16,434 nt of DNA. Source: JAUVAV01 sp965371665 (GTDB lineage Bacteria; Oederibacteriota; JAAXVQ01; JAUVAV01). Position numbers and translations under genes: made by a program. This document shows, piece by piece, positions 6,881 through 14,462 of the stretch. The stretch is from contig CBDUZI010000073.1 in NCBI GenBank assembly GCA_965371665.1, positions 1-16,434 on the forward strand, read 5' to 3'. How positions within the stretch are numbered: position 1 is the stretch's first letter; each line of letters starts with the position of its first letter. The notes beneath the pieces are model-generated. The model was not told the DNA's origin. It searched no databases and worked only from the letters and a program-made list of their open reading frames with translations.

Positions 6881-8035
6881 TTACGACATGCTCTGGTATA
6901 CCTCGCGCATTTCCGTAAAGCGGCTGAGAAAAAGATCCGAGATTTCCGGATCAAAATGAGTGCCCCGGTCTTTTTTTAACATGTCAAATACCTGTTCCGG
7001 CGGAAAGGGGTCCTTGTAGGGGCGCTTGGAACTAAGGGCGTCGAAAACATCAATGATGGCGGCCAACCGGCCGGTCAACGGAATAGCTTGGGTTTTAAGT
7101 CCCCGGGGATAGCCGCTACCATTCCATTTTTCGTGATGGCTGGTAGCAATTTCGACCGCCCGTTGCAGATGGGGGGCGCGACCCAGGATTTCCTCCCCCT
7201 TTACGGTGTGAGTTTGCATAAGACTCATTTCTTCGGGATCCAATCTTCCCGGTTTCAGTAAAATCGCGTCGGGTATGGCTACTTTACCGATATCATGCAT
7301 CATCATGGAGACCCGCAGGTTTTCAAGTTCACGCGGGGTGAATCCAAGTTCAGGAGCAAGCCGTACGGCATATTCGCCGCAGCGTTCGATATGCAGGCCG
7401 GTATCATGATCCCGGTATTTTTCGGCTTTGGCCATATTCAGCATACTGTTAATGTAAGCGCGTTTGACTTCATCGTAAAGGCGGGCGTTATCAATGGCTA
7501 CGGAGATTTCCGCAGCCATGGTTTTTAATTTCAGCATGTCCTGGTGAGTAAAAGTGCCGTGGGCCTTATTCAGAACTTCCAGTACGCCGATGCGTCTTCC
7601 CCTGATGGGAATGGGAGTGGCAATAAGATTTTTTGTCACAAACTTGGTTTTTTCATCAACCTGCTTATAGAAGAAAGGGCTCTTGGAAGCTTCCGGAATC
7701 AGCAGGGTTCTGCCGGTTTGCAGGGAACGGCCGGCTACGCCCTGGTCGGCCGGCATGCGGATTACTTTAAGCGCGTCTTTCTTGGCGCCGGTGGCCAGAT
7801 AGAATTTTAATTCATTTTTTTCCGGATCATGCAGGAGGATGGAAGACGCCGTCGCGTTCAGGGTTTTTTCCATCAGCAGCATGGAAAGATGAAGGACTTT
7901 TTCTATATCCAGGGAAGAATTGATCAGCCGGATAATTCGATCCCGGGCCGAGAAGGAACTAATCCCTTTGGATTTTTTGGCAGGACGTGATTTAAGCTTA
8001 TGTTTTGCCTTGGATTGAGAAGCAGTCTTTTTCAT
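6881..8035 (-). CDS. GAF-HD-GYP protein, probable cyclic di-GMP phosphodiesterase
   Basis: This is a 384-aa cytoplasmic signalling protein. A Lys/Arg-rich N-terminal tail (1-24) precedes one GAF sensor domain (about 35-187, with GVAGRSLQTGR at 99-109). The HD-GYP domain follows (about 190-375). Visible motifs are D211-TGL-H215, the HD pair H247-D248 within MMHDIGKVAIPD, HHEKWNGSGYP (300-310) and FDALSSKRPYK (331-341). HD-GYP enzymes hydrolyse c-di-GMP at a two- or three-metal centre. All His/Asp ligands I can place are present. The only departure is Asn305 in HHExWNG, where Asp is usual, a variant that does occur in the family. The ATG at 8035 has AGGAGG eight nt upstream. It is divergent from a second HD-GYP gene across a 398-bp gap and may be transcribed on into the antiporter. 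Confidence 0.93.
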   Translation of the reverse strand: MKKTASQSKAKHKLKSRPAKKSKGISSFSARDRIIRLINSSLDIEKVLHLSMLLMEKTLNATASSILLHDPEKNELKFYLATGAKKDALKVIRMPADQGVAGRSLQTGRTLLIPEASKSPFFYKQVDEKTKFVTKNLIATPIPIRGRRIGVLEVLNKAHGTFTHQDMLKLKTMAAEISVAIDNARLYDEVKRAYINSMLNMAKAEKYRDHDTGLHIERCGEYAVRLAPELGFTPRELENLRVSMMMHDIGKVAIPDAILLKPGRLDPEEMSLMQTHTVKGEEILGRAPHLQRAVEIATSHHEKWNGSGYPRGLKTQAIPLTGRLAAIIDVFDALSSKRPYKDPFPPEQVFDMLKKDRGTHFDPEISDLFLSRFTEMREVYQSMS

Positions 8036-8050
8036 ATTTTAATCCTCCTT

Positions 8051-8214
8051 AATACGTTAGCCGCTTCATCCCCGGCTTTCAAGCCGGGGACCTTTTCGCG
8101 AAAGCGGAAAGGCGGTATATACATAAATGTTCCACAACTATATTTTGCCATGATAGTCAATAATCTGTAAAGCCTTAGATACAAAAAAGTTTATTTAATA
8201 TGTTAGCCGCTTCA
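8051..8214. repeat. 18-bp direct repeats in the divergent HD-GYP gap
   Basis: AATAYGTTAGCCGCTTCA occurs at 8051-8068 and again at 8197-8214 in the same orientation, with 17 of 18 bases identical. They enclose 128 bp of unrelated sequence that begins with a strong hairpin. The left copy abuts the AAGGAGG of the leftward HD-GYP gene. This could be a duplicated target left by a small insertion, or a pair of binding sites. Confidence 0.7.
8070..8089. repeat. GC-rich hairpin CCCCGGCTT/AAGCCGGGG
   Basis: A 9-bp perfect stem lies in the 5' region of the leftward HD-GYP gene. Read on the plus strand it is followed by ACCTTTT, so it could act as a weak terminator rightward. In the leftward mRNA it would form a leader structure about 20-40 nt ahead of the ribosome binding site. 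The base composition differs sharply from the AT-rich DNA around it, as expected for an inserted repeat. Confidence 0.6.
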
Positions 8215-8270
8215 CAATTTTTATTATTTAATTCATACATTGAAAATTAAAAAATATTTAAAAAATATAA

Positions 8271-8299
8271 TTGACAAATAGCATTACAAAGTAGATAAT
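8271..8299 (+). promoter_or_regulatory. Sigma70 promoter for the rightward GAF-GAF-HD-GYP gene
   Basis: TTGACA (8271-8276, perfect consensus) and GATAAT (8294-8299) are separated by 17 nt in an AT-rich context. The predicted start is near 8306, which gives a leader of about 130 nt (or about 190 nt if translation begins at the downstream ATG). The 398-bp gap 8036-8433 otherwise holds the direct repeats and hairpin listed separately. I could not place a convincing promoter for the leftward gene. Confidence 0.75.
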
Positions 8300-8372
8300 G
8301 AAATATCTCCTGGGAAATGCAGGATATTTCAAGTTTTTCTTTTATTTTATGATACTAAAATAGTATTATCAT
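8300..8372 (+). promoter_or_regulatory. Two inverted repeats in the leader of the HD-GYP gene
   Basis: GAAATATC (8300-8307) pairs with GATATTTC (8323-8330), an 8-bp stem starting at the promoter's downstream edge. ATGATACTA (8349-8357) pairs with TAGTATTATCAT (8361-8372) with a 3-nt bulge. They could be operator dyads or RNA stems. I see no match to the known c-di-GMP riboswitch core. Confidence 0.35.
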
Positions 8373-8433
8373 GCTGAGTATCCTAGATTTTGAGGTTATT
8401 AAAAAATAATCAGTTCATAGGTAATATAACGAT

Positions 8434-10260
8434 ATGCATCGAAAAAAATCATCCAGTACACTTAAAAACAGTACTCTCAAAAAAAGGGATAATACCATGA
8501 CAAAACCTCGCGCGCCGCAAAAGAGCAGGAAATTGCACGCTCCGGCTTCAACCAAAAGTACTCGTGCTTCAGCGCCGCGCCGTAAAAAAATCCTGTTTCC
8601 ACGTAAATCCCGGAAGCCTGACACTGTAAGCCAATTAAAACGGGATAATAAAAAGTACCGGCATCAATTAGAGGTTCTCCGTAAAACCTCGCTTAAAATA
8701 GCAACCGAGCTTTCGCTGGACCCCGTCTTGGAAGCCTTAGCTGTATTATCCGCTGAATTTTTCGCGGCGGATGCCGTAACTTGTATGTTTTGGGATAACT
8801 CCAGAAAAAATCTGATTTTTAAATCCGGTTATGGTTTCAAATCGGATTATATTAAAAAACAATGTATCCCCCGGAAGCGGATAGACGCTATTCTGCAAAG
8901 CGATCATGAATTCGTGTATACGGAAGATCTGCGGAAGACACCCTACGGTGATCTGGAATTAATTCGCCGGGAAAATTTAGTGAGTGTTCTTTCCCTGGTT
9001 ATGCGTTACGGGGGTGAGATTCAAGGCGCTATCAACATCTATAGCCGTGATAAAATCCGCCACTTCACCCCAGAGGAAATAGAAAACGCCCATATTTTTG
9101 GACAGCAGGCCACGATAGCTATCCGTAATGCCAATTTGTACACTGAATTACGGGAAGAGGCACAAATTGCCAAGACTCTCCTGCAAGTAGCAGAAGATGT
9201 CGGTTCATTGGCATCTCTCTCCGAAGTTTTGAACCGAATTGCCTTAATTATTACCAAGGTGCTTAATTTTAAAATCAGTCTTATTTTTCTCTGGGACCGG
9301 AAAAAAAAGTTATTTCTGCCGGCCAAAGCGGTAGGTTTGCCTCCCCACCGCAGTCCCTTGTTTGAAACCCTGATTCTGCGGCGGGAGGATCTGAGTTTTA
9401 GCGAGACCGAAATCAGGCAGCGTGAAGTAATTTACGCTTTGGAAGCGCCCGGCCGTTTTCCCGTGGAGAAATTATCCAGTGTTTTAGAGGTGAAAGATTT
9501 ACAAGTTGTTCCCCTGGTAATTAAACAGCAACTCTTGGGAGTTTTGGTGTCCGGGGGGTACCAGGGCGAAGAGCCTTTTGATACCAAGGCCGAGATGTTT
9601 ATACGGGGGATAGCGGCGCATGCCGCCATTGCCATAGATGATGCCAATCTCTTTGAAGATTTGGAAGCTGCTTTCATGGATATCATTAAATCACTGGCTA
9701 CGGCGATTGAAATTAAGGACCGGTACACCCACAGTCATTCCGAATCCGTAGTTTCATATGCTTTAGCCATAGCCCGGCAATTAAATTTACCGAAAAAAGA
9801 TATTGAGTTGCTGCATAAAGCCTGCCTGCTGCATGATGTGGGTAAGATCGGGGTGGAAGACAGCATTTTAAGGAAAACCTCGCCTTTGACCCCGGAAGAA
9901 TGGACGGCGATTAAACTGCATCCCGTCGTGGGGGCGGAAATATTAGCTGCGGTGTGCAGTCTGTCCGAGGTTTCTGTAATCGTTCGTCACCACCACGAGC
10001 ATTTTGACGGAGGGGGATATCCCGATAAATTAAAGGGCGATCAAATCCCCTTATTCGCCCGTATTCTCCAAATCGCGGATTCCTTTGATGCCATGACTTC
10101 GGACCGTCCCTATCGCAAAGCGTTATCCCAGGAGGAGGCCATTAATCAATTGAAACTCTTTTCGGGCCGGCAGTTTGATCCCGCATTGGTAGAGATTTTT
10201 CTGCGGGAACTTAGAAGGCATGATATGAGCAAGCAGAAGCGCCATCCGGCCGGCGGCTAA
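8434..10260 (+). CDS. GAF-GAF-HD-GYP protein, probable cyclic di-GMP phosphodiesterase
   Basis: This is a 608-aa cytoplasmic protein. A very basic N-terminus (1-62) and a short coiled segment (64-85) precede GAF domain 1 (about 86-237) and GAF domain 2 (about 245-408). The C-terminal HD-GYP domain (about 410-595) has KDRYTHSHSE (428-437), the HD pair H467-D468 in LLHDVGKIG, HHHEHFDGGGYP (519-530) and FDAMTSDRPYR (551-561). All conserved HD-GYP ligands are present and the GYP motif is textbook, so it should be catalytically competent on c-di-GMP. The KDxYTxxHS form lacks the extra acidic ligand of three-metal members. The start is uncertain. ATG 8434 has only a weak AGGT upstream. ATG 8497 (residue 22) has AAAAAGGG 8 nt upstream and gives an N-terminus closer to the paralogue (MTKPRAPQKS). 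Two GAF domains suggest more than one input signal. It is divergently paired with the one-GAF paralogue. Confidence 0.93.
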   Translation: MHRKKSSSTLKNSTLKKRDNTMTKPRAPQKSRKLHAPASTKSTRASAPRRKKILFPRKSRKPDTVSQLKRDNKKYRHQLEVLRKTSLKIATELSLDPVLEALAVLSAEFFAADAVTCMFWDNSRKNLIFKSGYGFKSDYIKKQCIPRKRIDAILQSDHEFVYTEDLRKTPYGDLELIRRENLVSVLSLVMRYGGEIQGAINIYSRDKIRHFTPEEIENAHIFGQQATIAIRNANLYTELREEAQIAKTLLQVAEDVGSLASLSEVLNRIALIITKVLNFKISLIFLWDRKKKLFLPAKAVGLPPHRSPLFETLILRREDLSFSETEIRQREVIYALEAPGRFPVEKLSSVLEVKDLQVVPLVIKQQLLGVLVSGGYQGEEPFDTKAEMFIRGIAAHAAIAIDDANLFEDLEAAFMDIIKSLATAIEIKDRYTHSHSESVVSYALAIARQLNLPKKDIELLHKACLLHDVGKIGVEDSILRKTSPLTPEEWTAIKLHPVVGAEILAAVCSLSEVSVIVRHHHEHFDGGGYPDKLKGDQIPLFARILQIADSFDAMTSDRPYRKALSQEEAINQLKLFSGRQFDPALVEIFLRELRRHDMSKQKRHPAGG

Positions 10261-10336
10261 CGCGGGCATCGGTAGAGTCCTGGATTTTCCCAACGCCCGT
10301 GAAAAACAATTTTTTTGTTCCGATTCGTCCGGCTTA

Positions 10337-10345
10337 TGATATAGT
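10337..10345 (+). promoter_or_regulatory. Extended -10 element for a leaderless uppP mRNA
   Basis: TGATATAGT is an extended -10 (TG-n-TATAGT). A weak TTGTTC lies at 10315-10320 with a 19-nt spacer. Six nucleotides separate the -10 from the ATG at 10352, so the predicted start point coincides with the start codon. No Shine-Dalgarno sequence precedes the ATG. Confidence 0.5.
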
Positions 10346-10351
10346 GTGCGC

Positions 10352-11170
10352 ATGTTTATATGGGAGGCATTATTTCTTGGCATAGTACAAGGGCTGACGG
10401 AATTTCTACCCATCAGTAGTTCGGCTCACCTAATACTGATTCCAAAAATGCTGGGGTGGAAAGCGCCCCTGCTGAATTCCCTGACCTTTAATGTTGCCCT
10501 TCACCTGGGAACCTTGCTGGCAGTAGGGGCTTATTTTCGAGGCGAGTTAAGGGAGTTGGCGCGGGCTGCAGTGCGGGCGGGTTTGAAGCGGGATCCCTGG
10601 GGAGAGCCTAAGGCGCGGCTGGCTTGGTTTATTATGTTGGGGACCGTGCCGGCCGTGATCGCCGGCCTGACCATGGAACATAAGATAGAAGGCGTGTTTC
10701 GTTCGTCGGCGCTTATAGCGGGATGCTTGATAGTTGTTGGCCTGATCATGGGGATAGCCGAACGTTGGGCGCTCAAGCGCCGGGAAATTATTACCATGAA
10801 ACTGGGGGAGGCCCTGTTTATTGGTATCGCCCAGGCCCTGGCCCTCATGCCCGGGGTTTCCCGTTCCGGGATTACGATAGCGGCCGGACTAGCCTTGCGC
10901 TTTAAACGCGAGGAAGCTGCGCGTTTCAGTTTTTTATTGGGTATACCCGTGATTTTAGGGGCTGCGGTGTTTGAGTTGAAAAAAGTGGCAGGCTTGGGCC
11001 TTGATCAATCGGCGATTACGTTGCTAGCCGGGATGCTGGCCGCCGCGTTGGCGGGCTATGCCGCCATAAAATTTCTGCTGGCCTATTTGCGGAGCCGGAC
11101 ATTATATGTGTTTATTATCTACCGGCTGATTTTAGGTGCGGTGGTTTTGTGCTGGGCAGCAGGTAACTAG
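10352..11170 (+). CDS. uppP: Undecaprenyl-diphosphatase (BacA/UppP)
   Basis: This is a 272-aa integral membrane enzyme that dephosphorylates undecaprenyl pyrophosphate to recycle the lipid carrier for peptidoglycan and surface polysaccharides. It also confers bacitracin tolerance. The two family signatures are present: QGLTEFLPISSSAHL at about residues 13-27 and PGVSRSGITIAAG at about 167-179, the latter holding the catalytic Ser/Arg. The C-terminal part carries the usual run of helices. Length matches the family. I choose ATG 10352 over GTG 10346 because family members begin only a few residues before the first helix and because the -10 box lies so close. The stop TAG lies inside the terminal repeat of the element at 11167-11324. 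The gene stands 91 nt after the HD-GYP gene but has its own promoter-like element. Confidence 0.95.
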   Translation: MFIWEALFLGIVQGLTEFLPISSSAHLILIPKMLGWKAPLLNSLTFNVALHLGTLLAVGAYFRGELRELARAAVRAGLKRDPWGEPKARLAWFIMLGTVPAVIAGLTMEHKIEGVFRSSALIAGCLIVVGLIMGIAERWALKRREIITMKLGEALFIGIAQALALMPGVSRSGITIAAGLALRFKREEAARFSFLLGIPVILGAAVFELKKVAGLGLDQSAITLLAGMLAAALAGYAAIKFLLAYLRSRTLYVFIIYRLILGAVVLCWAAGN

Positions 11171-11324
11171 GAGCTTGAGCATTTAGTGTGTTTTGTCATT
11201 CCGGCATGCTTAAAGCCGGAATCCAGGATTTTTCAATGCTTATAAAATAATGCTTTTCTGGATTCCCGATACGAGCATTCGGGAATGACAACCTAAAAAA
11301 CCGACTAAATGCTCAGGCTCCTAG
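11167..11324. mobile_element. 158-bp MITE-like element with 21-bp terminal inverted repeats
   Basis: The left end (11167-11187, beginning CTAGGAG) and right end (11304-11324, ending CTCCTAG) are inverted repeats matching at 20 of 21 bases. Nested inside is a two-hairpin palindromic element (11195-11289). It begins GTCATTCCGG, ends GGGAATGAC and shares its centre with the copy at 926-1015. There is no coding capacity, so any movement would need a transposase elsewhere. The element overlaps the last codons of uppP and supplies its TAG stop. The left CTAG could be an insertion-site duplication; I cannot tell. Confidence 0.7.
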
Positions 11325-11343
11325 ATAGTACAAATCAAAGCCG

Positions 11344-11374
11344 CTGGATTCCCGCTAAAGGCATGCGGGAATGA
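11344..11374. repeat. Half copy of the palindromic repeat
   Basis: CTGGATTCCCGC followed by a short loop and GCGGGAATGA forms one hairpin, equivalent to the right half of the full elements at 926-1015 and 11195-11289. It lies between the MITE-like element and the ribosome binding site of the membrane protein gene. The rest of the gap (11375-11430) shows only an AT-rich TATATATAT stretch that might serve as a -10. Confidence 0.7.
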
Positions 11375-11444
11375 AATGACTCCAGTAATAAGAAAAGCTT
11401 TCCGCAATAGGAACCGGCTATATATATTTCAAGGAGGATGATCT

Positions 11445-12113
11445 ATGGATCCCTATTCCACTCAAATGATGATAATGAATCAGATCGGGCAACTTTCCGG
11501 AGTGTTTATTGAACATGTCCGTTCCGTGCTTTTTGCCCTGGCCATTCTAATCGTAGGGTTGATTGTTTCCGAAATCGCAAAATACGCCGGAATAGCGCTG
11601 TTGCGCGTCCTGCAGTGGGACCGTTTTTGCGCCTGGATCGGAATGACCCGGTTGATGAATAAAATCCGGGCGGATGTTTCTCCTTCGCACGCCGCCGGGA
11701 CGGTTTTATTTTGGTTTCTGATGTTGACCTTCTTTATGAAAGCCCTGGAGCGTACGGACCTGGCCTGGTTTTCCCGGCTGGGAGGTGCGTACTTTGAAAT
11801 GCTTCCCAAAGCCTTCCATGCGCTGTTAATCATGGCGGTCGCGCTGGTAGTTGCCAACTGGCTGGCCCGGCTATTGCTTTTATCAGTCGAGCATACTTCC
11901 GCTTTTCTGGCAGCGAGTATGACTCGCGCTATGGTCATTTTTTTTGGCCTCCACAGCGGGCTACTGGCCTTGGGATGGGAACGTTCCCTGGTGCAGCCGG
12001 TAGTGCTGATCATGTTGAGCGGGACGGTGCTGACAATCGCCTTAACCGCGGTGCGGCAACCGGGAAAGGTCAACCGGAGGATTATACGCGTCCCAGCATC
12101 CGGGAAAGGCTGA
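11445..12113 (+). CDS. Membrane protein with MscS-type conserved TM helices, no channel beta domain
   Basis: This is a 222-aa inner-membrane protein with about four to five hydrophobic helices: residues 24-48 (VLFALAILIVGLIVSEIAKY), 83-101, 122-146, 160-176 and 183-201. The first helix and the amphipathic stretch after it resemble the conserved TM helix found in small mechanosensitive-channel-like proteins. The MscS pore helix (Gly/Ala-rich TM3) and beta domain are absent, so it is not a complete MscS channel. It could be a pressure sensor or an accessory membrane anchor. The ATG at 11445 has AAGGAGG at 11431-11437. Its stop is 3 nt before the start of the glycogen debranching enzyme, so the two are almost certainly co-translated. 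The functional link is unknown. Family assignment is moderate. Confidence 0.75.
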   Translation: MDPYSTQMMIMNQIGQLSGVFIEHVRSVLFALAILIVGLIVSEIAKYAGIALLRVLQWDRFCAWIGMTRLMNKIRADVSPSHAAGTVLFWFLMLTFFMKALERTDLAWFSRLGGAYFEMLPKAFHALLIMAVALVVANWLARLLLLSVEHTSAFLAASMTRAMVIFFGLHSGLLALGWERSLVQPVVLIMLSGTVLTIALTAVRQPGKVNRRIIRVPASGKG

Positions 12114-12116
12114 GCC

Positions 12117-14120
12117 ATGATCAGCCTGGGACGCGATATTTGCATTAACCTTGAGAATTCGTCCCGTAAGGAGTGGGTGGAGACTAATGGAATCGGCGGT
12201 TATGCTTGTGGAACCGTGTCCGGAATGCCCACACGCGGATACCATTCCCTTCTGACGGCCGCGCTGAATGTGCCGTTAAACCGGGTGGTTATGCTCTCTC
12301 AACTCGAAGAAACCGTCACCTACCGTGGGCGTAAATACCATCTCTCGACCCATCAGTATTCGGATGTTATTACGCCGAAAGGCTACCTGAATATCCAATC
12401 CTTTCGTCTGGAACCTTTTCCGATCTTTACTTTCCGTCTGGATGATCAACTCCTGGAAAAAACAATTTTCATGTCATATGGGCATAATTTAACCTGGATC
12501 GTTTACCGCCTGCTTACACCGCCGGAAGAAGAGATAATCTTGACCGTTCGCCCGCTGGTTAGTTTTCGCGGGCATCATCTGCGCCGGCAGGAACTGCATT
12601 TCGTTAATACGCATCATGAGCTGCAGGAACATGTTATTCAGTTGATGCCCGATGAAAATATACCCTTCCTAAACATCTACCACAATGCTTTGGCGTATGA
12701 ACATTCGGCTAACCGGTATCAGAAAGTTTTTTATCGGGAAGAGCATGCCCGGGGCCTGGAAAGCAGGGAAGATTTATTTTCTCCCGGGATTCTCAGCTTT
12801 AAACTCTCAGACGTCGCGCCTGGTTTTCTGGCCGCCACACCCGAGACCTTAACCCATCCTGATCCCGCGGCCGCGGCCCAGGCTGAAATTATCCGGCGCC
12901 GAAACTTGGTTAATCTGGCGGCGCCGGGCGATGATTTCGGCCGAACCTTAAGTTTGGCGGCGGATCAGTTTGTGGTCCGGCGGGGAGATGGTCTAAGCAT
13001 CATTGCCGGATATCCCTGGATGGGGGATTGCGGGCGGGAAGCCATGATCGCCTTTCAGGGTTTAACGCTGGCGACGAAACGCACTTCCGAAGCCAGAACC
13101 ATCTTGCAGACCCTGGCCGGATATTGCAGCGAGGGAATGCTGCCCAACCATTTTAATGAAGATCATTCTCAGCCGATATATAATTCCGTTGACGCGGCGC
13201 TTTGGTTTTTTGTCGCAGTTTATCATTATCGCCGGGCTACGGGAGACAGTCAGTTTATCCGCGAGCGGCTGTGGGCGACCATGGAAGAAATCATATCATG
13301 GTATTTAAAAGGCACCCGTCTTAATATCCGTTCCGAAGATGACGGCCTGATCAACATTCCGGAGGAAGGAGCGCAGTTTACCTGGATGGACTCCCAAGTC
13401 GGGGACTGGGTGGTTACTCCTCGTTCCGGCAAGCCGGTGGAGGTTAATGCTCTCTGGTATAATGCGCTCTGTCTAATGCGCGATTTGGCCGCTGATTTCA
13501 AGCAGCCGGCGGATAGTCAACGCTATGGACATTTGGCCGACAAAACCGCCAAGGCGTTTAAAAGTCTGTTCTGGAATAAAAAAGCAAGCTGTCTCTTCGA
13601 TCGGGTGGAAGATAATTTCCAGGATGCTACAGTGCGGCCGAACCAATTATTAGTGCTTTCCCTGCCTTATTCTCTGCTCACGAAAGATCAGGCGGAAAAA
13701 ACGCTTCGGGCCATGCGGCGGGAACTCTATACCACCTTCGGTTTCCGGAGCTTGAACCAGACGGACGAGAATTATCACGGGACCTATGAGGGCGATATTC
13801 TCAACCGGGAAGGGGCCACCCACCAGGGCGCGGTATGGCCCTGGCTCATCGGACCTTATGCCGACGCCCTGCGGAAAATCTATGGTGAGACCAAAGCCGT
13901 CAAAGAAGAAATAAATCGGATGCTCAAGCCTTTTGCCAATCATTTACAAGAACACGGTTTAGGCAGCATTTCCGAGATGTTTGACGGCGACCCTCCTCAC
14001 CACGCGCGGGGATGCATTGCTAGTGCTAAGAGTGTGGCTGAAATCCTGCGCGTCCACCTGGAGATGCAAAAGGGAAAAGCAGTTTGCAGCCATTCCATTG
14101 CACATTCTGGAAAAAAATAG
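12117..14120 (+). CDS. Glycogen debranching enzyme (amylo-alpha-1,6-glucosidase type)
   Basis: This 667-aa cytoplasmic enzyme is predicted to hydrolyse alpha-1,6 branch glucosyl units of glycogen. The N-terminal domain (about 15-215) shows the prokaryotic debranching pattern EWVETNGIGGYACGT (19-33) and TRGYHSLL (39-46). The C-terminal (alpha/alpha)6 barrel (about 280-650) has GYPWMGDCGREAMIAF, LPNHFNE and TWMDSQVGDW (Asp425). It also carries RPNQLLVLSLP and EGATHQGAVWPW (565-576), the motifs that carry the proposed acid/base residues in this family. No GH13 domain is present, so it is the GH133-like bacterial/archaeal type and not the GlgX type. The start ATG is 3 nt after the upstream stop, with AAAGG as a modest ribosome binding site. 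Other glycogen genes are not in the window. A 347-bp repeat array follows its stop. Confidence 0.94.
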   Translation: MISLGRDICINLENSSRKEWVETNGIGGYACGTVSGMPTRGYHSLLTAALNVPLNRVVMLSQLEETVTYRGRKYHLSTHQYSDVITPKGYLNIQSFRLEPFPIFTFRLDDQLLEKTIFMSYGHNLTWIVYRLLTPPEEEIILTVRPLVSFRGHHLRRQELHFVNTHHELQEHVIQLMPDENIPFLNIYHNALAYEHSANRYQKVFYREEHARGLESREDLFSPGILSFKLSDVAPGFLAATPETLTHPDPAAAAQAEIIRRRNLVNLAAPGDDFGRTLSLAADQFVVRRGDGLSIIAGYPWMGDCGREAMIAFQGLTLATKRTSEARTILQTLAGYCSEGMLPNHFNEDHSQPIYNSVDAALWFFVAVYHYRRATGDSQFIRERLWATMEEIISWYLKGTRLNIRSEDDGLINIPEEGAQFTWMDSQVGDWVVTPRSGKPVEVNALWYNALCLMRDLAADFKQPADSQRYGHLADKTAKAFKSLFWNKKASCLFDRVEDNFQDATVRPNQLLVLSLPYSLLTKDQAEKTLRAMRRELYTTFGFRSLNQTDENYHGTYEGDILNREGATHQGAVWPWLIGPYADALRKIYGETKAVKEEINRMLKPFANHLQEHGLGSISEMFDGDPPHHARGCIASAKSVAEILRVHLEMQKGKAVCSHSIAHSGKK

Positions 14121-14148
14121 TCATGCTTTGTAAAAATGTTGTGTTTTT

Positions 14149-14462
14149 CGTAGGGGCGGACTTCCATGTCCGCCCGTTGTTGATTGTGCGTGCGCTTGAA
14201 TCGGAGGGCCGGCATGGAAGCCGGCCCCTACGATTGAATGAATAATGAATGCATTGTGTTTTCTGTAGGGGGCGGGCCTCCGTGCCCGCCCAGCCAACCG
14301 TAGGGGCGGACTTCCATGTCCGCCCGTTGATGAATGTGCGTGTTTTGAATCCGTGGGCCGGCGTGTCCTTCGGCAAGCTCAGGATAAAGAAGCCGGCCCC
14401 TACGATTGAATGAATACTGAATAATACATTGTGGTTTTCGTGGGGCGGACAGGGAAGTCCGA
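14149..14462. repeat. Array of GC-rich hairpin repeats with a duplicated unit
   Basis: The 347-bp gap between the debranching enzyme and the receptor gene contains at least five hairpins. GGGCGGAC/GTCCGCCC occurs at 14154-14175 and 14304-14325. GGGCCGGC/GCCGGCCC occurs at 14206-14227. GGGCGGGC/GCCCGCCC occurs at 14270-14291. A degenerate one lies at 14442-14460. Two long direct copies (about 14149-14264 and 14299-14440) share hairpins, spacer and an AT-rich tail (CCTACGATTGAATGAAT). The second copy carries an extra segment at about 14363-14391 containing CTTCGGCAAGCTCAGGA. Short open frames across it are repeat translations, not genes. It may act as a bidirectional transcription barrier between the convergent genes. 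Confidence 0.85.

Noticed and set aside
8300..8433. c-di-GMP riboswitch ahead of the HD-GYP gene
   Set aside because: The conserved GEMM core elements and tetraloop/receptor arrangement are not visible, although the gene context invited the idea.
10261..10320. Intrinsic terminator after the GAF-GAF-HD-GYP gene
   Set aside because: CGGGC and GCCCG could pair, but only across about 30 nt, and the T-run starts 10 nt after the putative stem.
11480..12145. Long minus-strand frame opposite the MscS-type membrane protein
   Set aside because: The plus-strand frame has AAGGAGG, clear membrane helices and tight coupling to the debranching gene; the antisense frame has no recognisable protein features.
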